A stretch of DNA of 64,000 nucleotides from Jaapia argillacea MUCL 33604. Taxonomy: Eukaryota; Basidiomycota; Agaricomycetes; Jaapiales; Jaapiaceae. Location of the stretch: the NCBI GenBank assembly GCA_000697665.1, contig KL197725.1:570132-634131 (forward strand), given 5' to 3'. A program made the translations under genes and the position numbers. Positions 12,914 through 25,027 of this stretch are shown here, in pieces; the first letter of the stretch is position 1, and every line of letters starts with the position of its first letter. The notes below the pieces were generated by a model. The model saw only the letters and a list, made by a program, of their open reading frames with translations, did not search any database and was not told the origin of the DNA.

Positions 12914-13525
12914 ATGGCTGAAGCGCGTCAATACGGCGACCTTGCCACTCAGTTGGTCACAGAATCGCGTAGATCGACAGCAACTGACACATTGCTCAAA
13001 TACAATGACTCCCTCATCAGATCCATCCTTCGCGAACAGCGCCAGCTTGAACAGGTTCTTCAGAATGCCCTCTCCGACCTCACCGATCCCGAATTTGACG
13101 GAAACAACCCATCTCTCCTGATCTACCAAACCGCCATTCTACGAAACAAACGTTGTCTTCTTGCCTACCATTCTCATCGTCTTGATCGACTGCGCGATCT
13201 GTACTGGGGATCGGGCGGGGCACTGCCTCATATCCTGAACGATCAAGACATCAGGAGCAAATTGTCGCCTCACGAGGTTGACTTTTTGAAAGAGTACAAC
13301 TCATCCGTCATGGACTTTAGAGGGGAGTTCTCCGACGAACTGGACATCACGGCCAGTATCACACAGCCTCCTAAAGACTTGCATGTTCTGGTTCGGGTTG
13401 TTCGTGATTGTGGGGTGATCCAAACAGAGTTGGGCACCATTGATTTCAAGAAGGGACAAAGATTCATGGTGCGGAGAGCGGATATTGAACATCTGGTTGT
13501 GCAGGGCTATCTTGAAGAGGTTTGA
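12914..13525 (+). CDS. PSF1: GINS complex subunit Psf1
   Basis: Uninterrupted 203-codon frame, the normal Psf1 length. It opens with YGDLATQLVTESRRS, has the helical A domain with NKRCLLAYHSHRLDRLRDL, and ends with the B-domain strand region LHVLVRVVRDCGVIQTELGTIDFKKGQ. Psf1 is one of four GINS subunits of the CMG replicative helicase. The gene starts about 150 bp after the ULA1 stop on the same strand. Confidence 0.9.
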   Translation: MAEARQYGDLATQLVTESRRSTATDTLLKYNDSLIRSILREQRQLEQVLQNALSDLTDPEFDGNNPSLLIYQTAILRNKRCLLAYHSHRLDRLRDLYWGSGGALPHILNDQDIRSKLSPHEVDFLKEYNSSVMDFRGEFSDELDITASITQPPKDLHVLVRVVRDCGVIQTELGTIDFKKGQRFMVRRADIEHLVVQGYLEEV

Positions 13526-13790
13526 GGTGAGTTATGTTATCTTGTATGAATAGACCATCGATCAGCTCACCACCGTCATACAGATTGACTTCCTTTTGCG
13601 AACGAACGAATTCCCGAGACCACATATTTGTCGAATCCTTGACGCTCTCGCTCGACAATCTCGGACAGCCGGATGTGGAGGGAAACACGATCTCATCTCC
13701 GAAGGAAAGAAACCAACACCATACAAGACATTATAATCTACAATACGCTACCAATGCGAGCATGGATGAATCACAAGCACATCCCATCGC
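13526..13790. other. Convergent intergenic region between PSF1 and LanC-like copy 1
   Basis: Holds the 3' flanks of two converging genes. A 50-codon open stretch follows a possible acceptor on the + strand (about 13586-13735), but PSF1 is already full length at 13525. No RNA gene or repeat was recognised. Confidence 0.4.
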
Positions 13791-15499
13791 CTACCCCAAA
13801 ATGTCCGTATAGCCCGGCATACCGACGACCATTATCCTATTCCTCTCTTCCTCCTTCTGCTTGAGCGCTCTCAGCACAGCTGACCACGCACAACACATGC
13901 CTGCCAAACCTTCGTACAAAGAATAGGGATGATCTGGCGTCCTCATCTCTCCGCGCTTTGTCAATTCGCGGTATCCTACCGCTAACTCCGCCAGGTGTAC
14001 GGCTTTCTCAAGATATCTCTCCGAGAGCTCCGAAAACGTGTGGGTACCAGGGTGAGCTGGGTGCGGGAAGAAGTGAGCATGAGGGTCTTGTTCGTGATCT
14101 TCGTGTGGGCGAGAGTGGACGTGATGGAGGGCGTCAGATACAGCTAGAAGAGCGAAGACATTCCCTGCAATACCATGGCATAACCCCACCCCTTTCTGCA
14201 GAAACCCGTGACGATACACCCGATCAGCTGCTCGGGTGAGAGCAGGCATCATCCTCTCGTGAATTGGATGTGGAATACTTGATTGAAGGGAATTTCGTCG
14301 AAGGAGAGTTGATAGGAGGAAAAGGAGTCCAGGTGCTCCGTGACACCACCTAAAAGAGGGGATCGGAATTACCATTCAACCATCCCGGATCCAAAAGGAC
14401 AAGACTCACTGAATCATATCATCGACATCGCTATGATCTCGTGAAGGATGCCGAGGCGCAACGGCAGGCCAGTTCCCCTCCCGATCTTGAAGCACCATAA
14501 GCCAGTCAACGGTAGTGTAAATCCGAGTAAAGTGCCTCTCGATGATGTGCCTGGGACAAGAGAGGAGCATCTGGAGGATACCAGCTTTCAAGGAGAGAAC
14601 TTCTTCAGGCCTTTCGTCTGATCGATGTGGGTATGAGCCAAAAACTCACCAACGCCATGCGCAGCACCGATGTACCTTTTTCCATGCCACGACCACATTA
14701 ACGCAGGAGCTTGCTCCCCCGTCGCCAGATCTCCCGCATACTTTGCAGCTCCAATCTCTCCTCTCCTCACGATATCATCCACTAGTGCTTGTAGTCTCGT
14801 ATCAGAAACCAAGAATTGTACGGCTCGAACGAGGGGCTCAGACGACCCTTCTGGCGTGGACAGGAATGTCGTCAACTCCTCTCGAAGGACGAGTATTGAG
14901 TAGAGAAGCCCTGCTCGTCCAGACAGAACTTCACATCCATCTTCAAGGTGGGGTTGTCCATGTTCCTCTCCGCTGAGCTGCAGAGCAGCTTCCAGGATCC
15001 CAGCACACCTTTCCCAGGTTTCTGTCGCGAATAAGGTTGCATCAGGGTGAGGGGGCCTATGGTGCGTCGGACTTGATGGAGATCGACGAATGTGGCTTAG
15101 GTTTCGAAGGAGAACAAGGGTCGCTGGGCCAACACTAGTCAGTAGAAAGGACGCCCTTGAGCCAGAGGTTGGAAGCGTGTGGGGGATGATTGTGTGGAGA
15201 TCCCGATCCGCTTTGCTCATTTGATCTCTCGGGGGGAGGGACTGAGAGTTGAGAGTTGAGATGTTCCAGTGCATCAACACGATACCTGTACATCGTGAGG
15301 TCGATGAGCCACCAACTCAGGAAACCACCTCTCAGAGCTCACCTCCTAAGCCAGTATAGATGCTGGCATTGTTGCCGGTATATCGGACGACACGACGGAC
15401 ATTTCGAATAAGCGCATCATCGATACGACGCTTCGCCTCTATGAGATCAACAGACGATCTCTCCGAGAATCGAATGTATCGAGAGGTAGCTGTGCTCAT
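13791..15499 (-). CDS. LanC-like protein (LANCL family), copy 1
   Basis: Four exons. The start at 15499 reads MSTATSRYIRFSERSSVDL; the following exons give YTGLGGIVLMHW, SWHGKRYIGAAHGV, GILQMLLSCP, EGNWPAV, then WCHGAPGLLF and GVGLCHGIAGNVFAL. The Cys of WCHG and the Cys-His of LCHG are the three zinc ligands of the LanC alpha/alpha barrel, and the repeated G-rich turns (GAAHG, YEGLAGMCCAW) fit the seven-fold toroid. Eukaryotic LANCL proteins bind glutathione and can add it to dehydroamino acids in proteins. Here that role is inferred from family and intact ligands. No lantibiotic precursor is visible nearby. Confidence 0.88.
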
Positions 15500-15599
15500 C
15501 AAGACAGAGAATCCGAAAGCGTTCGTAAAAGTTGTGAAGTGGAGAGCTTGTTGGGGTTATAGAGTTCGTCAGCGTAAAGCTATGATATCATCAGAAAGG

Positions 15600-16370
15600 G
15601 AGCTGGGCTCATGTATATGCTTTGGAGTACTGGTTGTCCAGAGGAGCCGGGAGGAATCGTTGCAAGATCTAGAAGCAATCGCGAATATTTGAACTCAGAA
15701 CACGGAGTGGCTTTCAGCGAATGTACTCTTGAACCAGTGCAGGTCCAGGAGGGCAGTGCTAGGTCACACGATACTGCGAGAGACTCGGAGGCTAGCACAG
15801 CAGAGACAACAAATTCGAATAGGCAGACAAAAACATAAGTACACAGTGTTCAACACTCGCATTGAAGAGTACTCAACAACTCACAGCTATGACTATGATG
15901 AGCTTACAGGTCGGAAGGTCAATCGGAATGTCATAATGAACCATAACCTTAGGACAGCACAAGCCCAGTATCGTGCACCCCCCCCCCTTCATAGCGGGCA
16001 GAAATCGACTCCTCTCCCCTCCGAATCGTCGAACCATTCCAAAATGGCGATCTTCGGTCGACCAAGATGGAGTCCCATACAGTACAAGTACATCCGCTCC
16101 TTGATGCTCTTAACCAACCAAAACTCGAGTCAGCCGTCAATCAAAACGAAAACAGTGTAGGGAGGCTTGACCAGAAAATCTTGGAAGTGGAAGGCGATGA
16201 GGCCGGTTGTACTGGATGGAGAGGGTGGGGCAAACGGAGTGTAAATGTTGCGATTGGCTTGAACGTCGTGTGCCGTAGGATCAACTTCAACAGGGGAGGA
16301 TCAAATCAATTCCCCCTCTAAGTCGATGTGCTAAAATAATAATGGCCTCACCGCCGATTCAATGCAGTGG
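15600..16370 (-). pseudogene. Truncated 3' copy of the neighbouring F-box gene
   Basis: The 15960-16370 part aligns with the C-terminal coding region of the F-box gene at about 18640-19080: shared runs include CATAATGAACCATAACC/TAGATGAACCATAAC, the CTTCATAGC start of the tail and GGCTTGAACGTC. The flank from about 15600 matches the LanC-F-box spacer at about 18290-18620. Many indels destroy the frame and no F-box is present. It was carried along when the LanC-like gene was duplicated. Confidence 0.75.
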
Positions 16371-16511
16371 GGACAGATTTGATCGGCCAAACTTGTTGTA
16401 ATTCGAGGTTATGAGGCTCTTGAGTTTGGATCAGAGATCGCCGTAAAAGCCAGTAAGCTTGAATAAACGCACCAGACAATTTATGGACTGATACGGAGCA
16501 CATAGTAAGAG

Positions 16512-18211
16512 CTACCCAAAAATGTCCGTATAACCTGGCATGCCGACGGCCATTGTCTCACCCCTCCGCTGCTCCTTCTCCTTCAGTGACCTCAGCACAG
16601 CCGACCATGCACAACACATACCCGCCAATCCTTCATATAACGAGTAAGGATGATCTGGCTCCCTCATCTCTCCGTGTTCCGTCAATTCCTCGTATTCTAC
16701 TGCTAACTCTGCCAGGTGTACTGCTTTCTCAAAATATCTCTCAGACAACTCTGAGAATGTGCGGGTGCCAGGGTGAGCTGAATGGGGGGAGAAGTGAACG
16801 TGAGGATCCTGCCCGTGGTCTTGCTGTGGGCGAGAGTGGACCTGATGAAGAGCGTCGGATACAGCTAGAAGAGCAAAGACGTTCCCTGCAGTACCGTGGC
16901 ATAAACCCACGCCTTTCCGCAGGAACCCATGTCGATATACCAAATCTGCCGCTCGAGTAAGAGCGGGGATCATCCTCTCGCGGATCACATACGGAATGCT
17001 GGGTTGAAATGAATGTCGACGGAGGATTGTTGATAGGAGGAAAACGAGTCCAGATGCCCCTTGGCACCACCGAAAGGAGGAGAAGGGGAGTTACACAGAT
17101 TCATCTGGTGTCCAAATGCGTACTAAAGGCTTACTGGATTGTGTCAGAACTATGATCTCGTGAAGGGGTCGCGTGCCGAGGTACGACGGCGGGCCAGTTC
17201 CCCTCCCGATCTTGAAGCAATATAAGCCAGTCAACGGTTGGGTAGATTCGAGCAAAATGCCTCTCGATGATATGTAGGGGACAAGAGACGAGAATCTGGA
17301 GTATACCGGCTTTCAAGGAGAAACGGTTTTCGGATATTTTTCTGAATGAGGCGGGTGTGAAGAAACTCACCAAGACCATGAGCAGCACCAATGTACCTCT
17401 GTCCGTCCCACGGCCACATTAGCGTAGGAGCCTGCTCCCCAACCGCCAAAGTTCTTGCATAGGAAACAGCTCCTATCTCTCCCCTCCTCACGATATCATC
17501 CACCAGCGCCTGTAATCTTGTATCGGAAACCAGGAATTGCACGGCTCGGAAAAGGGAATCGGATGAAGGAGACGAAAATCTCGTCAGCTCCTCGCGGAGA
17601 ATGAGTATCGAGTACAAGAGCCCTGCTCGTCCATCGAGAACATCACAACCATTCTCGGGAGGGGTTATCCCGTGTTCCTGTGCACTGAGGTGCAGTGCTT
17701 TCTCCAAAATGGCAACACAATCCTCCCACGTTGCTCTGCTAAACAACGTCTCGTGATGGTGAGGATGTCTATGGTGTATAGGACTTGGCGAGCGCGAATC
17801 ACGAAGATAACGTAAGTTTCGGAGGAGGATAAGGGTGGCTGGGCCAACTGAGGTGAGCAGAAAGGATGACTTCGATTCTGATGTCGGCAGTACATCGTTT
17901 ACGATGCTGCAAAGATGACGATCCGCTGCGCTCATTTGGTCTCCGAAAGACAGAGAATACGAGTTGAGCGCTGCCATGTTCCAATGCATCAGCGCAATAC
18001 CTGTGCAAACCAATGAAGACGACGTGACCCATTAACTCCGACGTTACTCACCACCTAAACCGGTGTAGACGCTGGGGTTGTTGCCGGTATGTCGCTCAAC
18101 GCGAGCCACGCTTTGAACAAGTGCATCAATAATACGATGCTTCGCCTTTGAGAGATCAACAGACGATCTCTCTGAGATTCCAATGTATGGAGTATTATGG
18201 GTCGGTCTCAT
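16512..18211 (-). CDS. LanC-like protein (LANCL family), copy 2
   Basis: Paralogue of copy 1 with the same four-exon structure; start at 18211 (MRPTHNTPYIGISERSSVDL). Conserved blocks are YTGLG, LMHWNMAALNS, PWDGQRYIGAAHGLG, GILQILVSCP, EGNWPAVVPRH, then the zinc-ligand segments WCQGASGLVF and GVGLCHGTAG. The three ligands (Cys; Cys-His) remain, but the residue after the first Cys is Gln instead of His. All exons are open. The two copies differ throughout, so they have had time to diverge under constraint. Confidence 0.87.
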
Positions 18212-18623
18212 CAAGGTTGAAAGAACCTAGTCTTTGTGTGAAGGTTAAGAAAGTGGTTGAACGGATGTGATCGACGAGCGACCGCTTATATCCTCCGGCT
18301 GTGCCATTTGTCCAGAGGAGCCAGGAAGAATCCTTCAAGAACTAGATGGAATCGCCGAGCCGCAGACGTCGGAAGGTAGGGCGCCTGTAATGTCAACGGT
18401 GGTCAACGTTTCGTGCATTGCTTTGAGCCGGATATGTGTCGACTCTCGCTCACATGACACTAGTGCGAGCGGCTCGGAGGTAAGGAGCACGGATTAACAA
18501 AATGAAAACAAAATATGAGTACATGACATTCAACATACACACACTGAAGACTCGTCAACTCATTGCTGACGATGAACCGACTGACTGGTAGGGCAACCAT
18601 AAATGTCTAGATGAACCATAACT

Positions 18624-20187
18624 TTAGGACAACACAAGCCTATGTGCAGCCCTCTTCATAGCAGCCCGAAAACGACTCCCCTCCTCCCTCTCCTCTGAGA
18701 ACCATTCCAAACTCGCATTCTTCTCCAGCCAATCAAGATTTCCATTCATCGACATCTGCTCCCTGATGCTCTCAGCCAACCGGAGCTTCCCAATCGGCCG
18801 TCCCATACCCGTTCGCGCAGAGATCATCAACCGCAACGAACTCAACCGAATACGATCAAGCGTCAAGGTTTGAAGATGAGGCCAGCAAATATCCGACTTC
18901 GCAGGCTGGATTGGGGTGAAGAGACCCGAACGTGGAGGGTGTGGAGCAAATAGGGCGTAAATGAAACAGTCGGCTTGAACGTCATGTGCCGTAAAGTTCT
19001 TCAGCTCGGGAAAAGATCGCATGAATCCTTCCTCTAGGTTGATGGGCTGGAACGATGATAACGTCACCGATTCAACAGTGGGATATTTGGGCGCTTGGCT
19101 CTCCATAGCGAACACAAAGTTGATCCACGCAATCTCGCTGATATTCGAGATTTTGAGTTCCTTGAGGTTGGGGGTGGAGAGCGTCCTGCAGAGACGGTAG
19201 AGGTACTCGGCTGAGAGTGCTGGCGACTCAAAGTCAGCCAACTCGAGGGATCGGAGGGAAGGGATTTCGATGGGTAGGTAATCCACTTCGGGTTCAAGGA
19301 CAGGACCACTCAATCTGAGGATGAGATGGGTCAAGGAGGGTGATGCCGTAATCAGGTCGCAAAACTCTGCATATGACGGTTGTCGATAGGGGCGAAAGAT
19401 GTGACCAAGGTCCAGAGTCGTCAGGCCTGACAACATGTTACAATGCCACCAAAGGGTCGTACACCGCAATCTGACCTGCGCCAACTTTGGCGTACCGCCC
19501 GCAAAAATCTCCGTATGAATGGGTTCGAATCCCAGTCGACTTGAATCAAGCCTATCCTGTAGGAACTCGACAGACTGAAGCTCGGGTGCCGCCACTCCGG
19601 CCAAATGCTTGGCAACTTCATGAAGCACACTTTGGAAATCGACCAGGAGGACAAATCGACGCCATCTGGGTATATGCGGTAGTAGTAGCCGGACAGCTTT
19701 CAAGAGATTCGTCTTGTTGTCAACAGATATCGGGGATGTTATAGTCTTCGCATTAAATGTGATGTCGATAGTCCGGTGACTGGATCTCGAGAGGTAGGCG
19801 GTGGCGCGATCAAGGAGACGTGGCCTTAGTACAATGTCTGTCCAGAGACTCGACATGGATAGGGCGATGCCTCTCCAACGCCTGGAGACGAGCGAGATGG
19901 CGATTGGGGAAGGGCAGTCGAATGAATCCGAGGGAATGGAACAACACTCTTCAAAAATCTGTCCAAGCAACTCGTTTGGAAGACCATTCAAGTAGTCGGT
20001 CGATTCGTCATCATCCGTCGAACCGTATCCCTCGTCCGAAAAGTGGAGAGCACTGTCGATGTACCCAAGTTGGCTATGGCGACCACCATCGTCACTGAGC
20101 CCCTAGAAGTGAAGTTGAAAAGATGGTGTTTGGAACCATGAGTAGAGCACTCACCTCGCAACGCCACGATCCATCGTCTGAAAGCAT
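18624..20187 (-). CDS. F-box / leucine-rich-repeat-like protein
   Basis: Two exons; the start at 20187 encodes an acidic leader (MLSDDGSWRCEG) spliced over a 52-bp intron (20103-20154) to GLSDDGGRHSQLGY. The F-box follows: LNGLPNELLGQIFEECC, then ISLVSRRWRGIALSMSSLW. The rest is irregular leucine-rich sequence (LTTLDLGHIF, LTHLILRLSG, LRSLELADF, LKELKISNIS, LQTLTLDRIRL). This is the common Agaricomycete F-box layout; the F-box would dock Skp1 of an SCF ubiquitin ligase and the LRR part would choose a target, which is unknown. Confidence 0.85.
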
Positions 20188-20724
20188 TCTAGGACGTTTC
20201 GAGCAGATCTTCAAGAGTAATCTCCAAGCCCCTCTCTATAGCTGGAGATTTGAACGAGCATAGTTCCATTCCACAGCAAGGTTTATAAGAACGAGATACG
20301 GGTAGTAGTCAAGTGAGCGCATGATTCGGTCATGGCAGGTGTTTGAACTTTGAACCCAAAAGGTGGCCTGCCTAGCCATTCGCGGAGCTTATCCAGAACT
20401 CCATACACCACATGAGCCCCCCTCTACAACCAACTCCGCATCTCCAGCGAATAGCCCAGCTACGGTGGATATTCAAAGGAAGAGATCGAGAGCTTCTGAT
20501 CACGCAGGAGGAGGGGATAACATACTCCGAAAGGTAACCGAGGACCGAGGTTACAGGACGCTCCGAGGTTACAACCATGCACACATCATGATACGAACTA
20601 GGCGGAAATGATGGGGAAGTACACAAATAACATGCAACTGGCACCCCCGAACCCTATCCCTGGACCGTCGCTTCATTTCCGCACCCTATAACACAAGCCC
20701 AGACAGCACCCAACCATCACCACC
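20188..20724. other. Intergenic region between F-box gene and PUF6
   Basis: Upstream region of the F-box gene, then the 3' flank of PUF6. A near-repeat of CGAGGTTACA is seen around 20540-20575. No gene or RNA recognised. Confidence 0.4.
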
Positions 20725-23098
20725 CTATCTCAATGCCTGAATCTTCTCCAACAATACCTTCTTCCCCTTCACGTCTCCCCTCTCAATCTCCCCAACAACC
20801 CCCTCCCCAAACCACGCTTTTACCAACTTCTTTTCATCTTCACTCCCCTCCGCCCTAACCCGTTCCAACAACTCCGCGACCAGGAACGTGCCCCCACCCC
20901 CTTTCGCCATAGCCACGGTCACGTCCTCCCCAACCACTTTGACGAAAGCAGAAGCGAATTCTTTTGGCGAGAAATAGAGCGAGCGTGAGATTATTGAGGT
21001 CGAGTGGTCGAAATGGCCTCCTTGGAGTAAAGTCTTGTACAGGCGGGATATATGGGGGAGGTCTATGGGGTGGGGATTTGAAGGGTCTGGTGAGGGGTAT
21101 GGTGTGCAGAGTGATCTGAGCAAGGCTTCTGTTGCTGCCGTTTTGTCTATAAAAACAATGATCAGCAACACATAAAAATGATATCCTAGCCAGAACCCGA
21201 AGAACATGTACCCACCTCCCTCCGCAAACAGCATAACATCACCAACCACAAGACTCCCTCCGGTATCCCTGCTAACCTCAACCCCACTCTCCTCAATCCA
21301 TCTGATCAAACCCTCACTCCCACCCTTCCTAACCTCTTCCCTCCTAACCTCGTCATCCTTCTTACTCGTCCCCTTCTTCACCTCATCAGTCTCAGCTAAA
21401 AGCGCAGTTTGAGCAGGAGTGAAATGTCGACGTGAGCGTGGGAGGATTAGGTAGAGGAGAGCACGTCGGCCTTGGTGGGTTGTGCAGAGCGTTGATGCGT
21501 GGGAGGTTATTTCGGAGATGAGGGATTTGGTTAAGAGTTTTGTATCACTGTACGGATGGGGTGTTAGCATGGGGGAGCGGAGGGGGAGGGGGGACGAACT
21601 CGAGGACGTCAAGAGCAGTGAATAAGACTAGTTGTGCTTCGTCGTCTTTGCACATTCGCTCAATGTGTGGCTTGATGAGTTTCATGATTTGTTTCCGATC
21701 CTAATAATATCGGTCAGTTGGAGTTGCACAGCACACAGCGAGAATTTTTCCGACTCACTTTGGCCGTCCCCCTCGCAATGAATTCGCGTACGACTCGGCT
21801 TCCATCTCTCGTATGAACCATTTCCACCAAAACGTCCTGGCACCTAGCATAAAGTCAGAAGCCATCCCATGAAGAGAAAAAATAAGCGGAAGCGCCAGTT
21901 AACATACGTTTCAAACATCTCCCTCCTCAGCTTCTCCCGCTCAGCTTCATCCTCCAACTCCTCCACCTCTCTCAAATACTCCCACAACGCGTGATGCACA
22001 ATAGCATGCGTCACAGCTCCCTTGTCCGAGTTGTTATAAATATTCACCAACCCCTCCTTAACCTCACCCAATATCCTTTTCTTGCTCTCCGCTCCAACTG
22101 CAGCCTCAAGCACCCCCTTCAACCCCTTCTTCGCCATTTCTCTATCAACATCACTCCCACTAGTAACCGAGAACAACCTAGCTTCCTTTCCGTAAAAGTC
22201 ACGGAGCAGTATGGACCGTTCATAAGCGTTTGCGTAGAGCTCGTAGGCATCTGCTATGACGGAGGAAGCTTCACGGTGGAGAAGGAGACGGACGACTGAG
22301 CCTTGGAATTCGAGGAGGATGGAGGGACGGTGGTTCGGGCAAAGACGAACGAGTTTCGTTACGAGAAACTATTTGGATTCAACAGGGCTCGCCGTTAGTA
22401 AACAAACTCACAGTAGCAAGTGAAAAGACGAACCTTCGAGTATTTACTCTGCGCCAATGTTTTGAAGTTCCCCTTCAACTCTTCCGCAACTTCGTCCCTC
22501 TCCTTCTGTTTCCCCCACTTCACAACAGTCTGCACAATCCTGCTCGCATCATGTTTAAATACGATATCTTTGACCTTTCCCCTAATAACATTCATAAGTT
22601 CCTTGATATGTTTTTGTCGTTGGTCAGTGGGGATGTTCTTTTGTCGAGCGTCGAGCCATATCCGTTTTGCATTTGTGAGGAGGTCGGAGTGGGGTTTGGC
22701 TGCTCGTCGTTGGGTGAGTAGTTCTCGTTGGATTTTGTGGGATTCTCGGGCAGCTTAAAAGATAAACCCAGGTCCGGATGAGAACCTTGGAAGTCCACGA
22801 TGGTGAGAGATGAGGGGTGCGTACATTGTCCAGTTTGAACCTTCTCAGGTTTGGGATCGATGTTCATCTGGTCCTCCTCGATCATCTTCTCTTCATCCCC
22901 ATCCTCACCGAATTCTCCCTCCTCATCAAGTCCAGACTCAGAACCACTATCATCCCGAACCGTAGCTGTGATAGGTCTACTGCGTTTCTTGTCGGGAGGG
23001 GGAGCCTTTGCTTTTGCGAGATGAGGTTTTTTGGTGGCAGGGCCAGCATGAGATGGAGCCGGCCTTTTTTTGGATGAGCGGTTGGCTACCGGTGCCAT
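20725..23098 (-). CDS. PUF6: Pumilio-family ribosome biogenesis / mRNA-binding protein (Puf6/PUM3)
   Basis: Multi-exon gene from 23098. The basic, low-complexity N-terminus (KKRPAPSHAGPATKKPHLAK, acidic EDGDEEKMIEEDQ) is followed by pumilio-like helical repeats: VIRGKVKDIVFKHDASRIVQTVVKWG, SKYSK/FLVTKLVRLC, GSRVVREFIARG. The C-terminal part has the CPL-type region (HQGRRALLYLILPRSRRHFTP). This order matches yeast Puf6 and human PUM3 rather than classic eight-repeat Pumilio. These proteins act in the nucleolus on 60S assembly and bind RNA. Stop at 20725. Confidence 0.85.
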
Positions 23099-23441
23099 AA
23101 TTTGGAGGTGTAGAACGAGGTAGGGAGACGAGCCTCAAGGATATCACAACAACGGGATGATGGTCAAGGAAAAATGAAGCGAGTCACGTGCTAGGTATGT
23201 CGGGAAAACATATCGTTGATGTTCCTCATCATCTCAGCATCTTCACAATCTCCGCCTCAGTGCAACAGAATCTGATTGATATTGTACAGAATGCAGCCTA
23301 AGACTACTTATTGATACAATACTTAGACGCAATAACGATACGCGCTCTACCAGACCTTCCCACCAAACCATCACTCTCCCATTCTCCCTCCTCTCATTCT
23401 CATACTCCCATCTCCCTATCCGTGTACTGTAGCCCCTTCTG

Positions 23442-24878
23442 TTACATGCCATGACTTCCGGGCCTTAAATCGCCGAACCAAGGATGGTTGATCAAGTCTT
23501 TAACTGGGGTCCGGTCGTTAGGATCAACTTGAAGCATCTGTCGCATCAGGTCCTCGAACTGTTTGTCCTTGAAATCGAGCTTCCAAGTACCAGGGGCTGC
23601 AACGCACCACGAGATTAGAATACAAGATTTCCCAGAACCAAAGACCTCACATGTATTATCCTGGTTGGTGATCCACTTTCCATCACGGCCCGTAGGTTGT
23701 CCGATTTTTTGCTCAATTGCCCGAAGGAACGCCTCTCCGGTACCGTTAAGGTAGAACAAGGGTACTCCCGTCACAACTTCGTAAACCTAGGGAGAGGAAG
23801 TGAGGAGACGCGACGGTAACGAGGGGGCTAGCTCACGAACCGTGCATCCCAAGGACCAGATGTCGCCTCGAGAGCGCGATTTAAGGTCTTGAATCTTCGT
23901 TCTTTCGATGACAAACTCCGGTGGGCGATAATACAACGGAGTGCAAACCATCGAGGAAGGATCGGAGGGTAGACAGGCTGATATTGTCAGCGCAAATCAG
24001 TGCTGGGCTCTGGACTGCATCACATGGCGCTAACCATTCCCGAAATCTATGATAACAGCAGAAAGTACGTCCTTCTCTGCTTTGACATATGGTTTTACAA
24101 ACTCGTGTATCTCGGTAGGTTGGACAACATATCGAGGTCGGGATTGGATGATTGATGGTTCTTCTATATCTCGCGGAAAGATGACCGCCACTTCAGGCCA
24201 CGGGAGACCCATAAGCCACTCGTCAGCAGTGAGTTTGTCGAAGGCTGGTACCTTGAAGGCAATGTTCTGCGGATGGAGGTCTAGTGATATATCTCATCAA
24301 AAAGCACAAGTGAGGCGATGAATTGACGCGCCAGTGTGTATGATATCGATATCATGGAGATAAGCAAGACCCAAAAGTACGTCGTGGGCCGCGCGTTTTG
24401 GGGTCAACAAGTGAAGGCCTTCGAGGGTGGTAAGAGGCAGCAAAACTTCAGTGATAAGGACATCGTGAGTTCCATTCGGTCCCACTATTTGGAAGTGATC
24501 CAACAACTCAAGAGCATGTTTGCGTGCTGGGTGTGGTGGCTGTGCATCCATGTAACGAAGAAGCTCTACTTCGGAACTTCTCCTATCGGCAATAATGATT
24601 TTCATAGCCACTGCGTGGTTGCTGCGCAGAATAACCAGCATAACATCAGCAGAGGCAAACTCATGGACACTCACTCACTTATTGGCCAGATCTTGAGCAA
24701 GCCAGACAGTGGCAAACCCGCCATATCCTAGTTTATGGACGACTCTGTACCTTGGGTGAGCGGTGTCAGCGATAGTCGAGAAGGTGTCGCCAAAATGGAC
24801 GGGATGGAAGCCACCAGGTTTGTATAATAAGACGTCCTCGACATTATCGGCGTTATAGTGGAAAGGGGTTGGAGACAT
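23442..24878 (-). CDS. SRPK-type serine/threonine protein kinase
   Basis: Start at 24878. The N-terminus has GGFHPVHFGDTF and the glycine loop HKLGYGGFATVWLAQD, as in fungal SR-protein kinases. Later exons give the catalytic Lys (AMKIIIADRRSSEVELL), the catalytic loop HTDLHPQNIAF, IIDFG for DFG, YRPPEFVIER, GDIWSLGCTVYEVVTG and the final LMRQMLQVDPNDRTPVKDLINHPWF. HTDL instead of HRDL is usual for SRPKs. The catalytic loop reads correctly only if a 51-bp intron (24281-24331) uses a GC donor. Probable substrate: SR-type splicing factors, by family. Confidence 0.85.
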
Positions 24879-25027
24879 GGTGGTAGCTTCTTGCAGTGGT
24901 TGGTGAGGATGAACGATCGAGTCGGCGGACTTTATTTGTGGCGCTTCCGAACGGACCCATGGAAAGTACTATCGATACAATAAATACAATAATGATACAA
25001 AATCTACGAGTTATCCAAACCACCAAA

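Noticed and set aside
13586-13735. Possible extra 3' exon of PSF1 after a CATACAG acceptor
   Set aside because: PSF1 is already complete at the normal family length with a stop before any good donor.
13791-18211. Lantibiotic biosynthesis cluster
   Set aside because: LanC-like genes occur alone in eukaryotes, and no LanB/LanM, precursor peptide or transporter is nearby.
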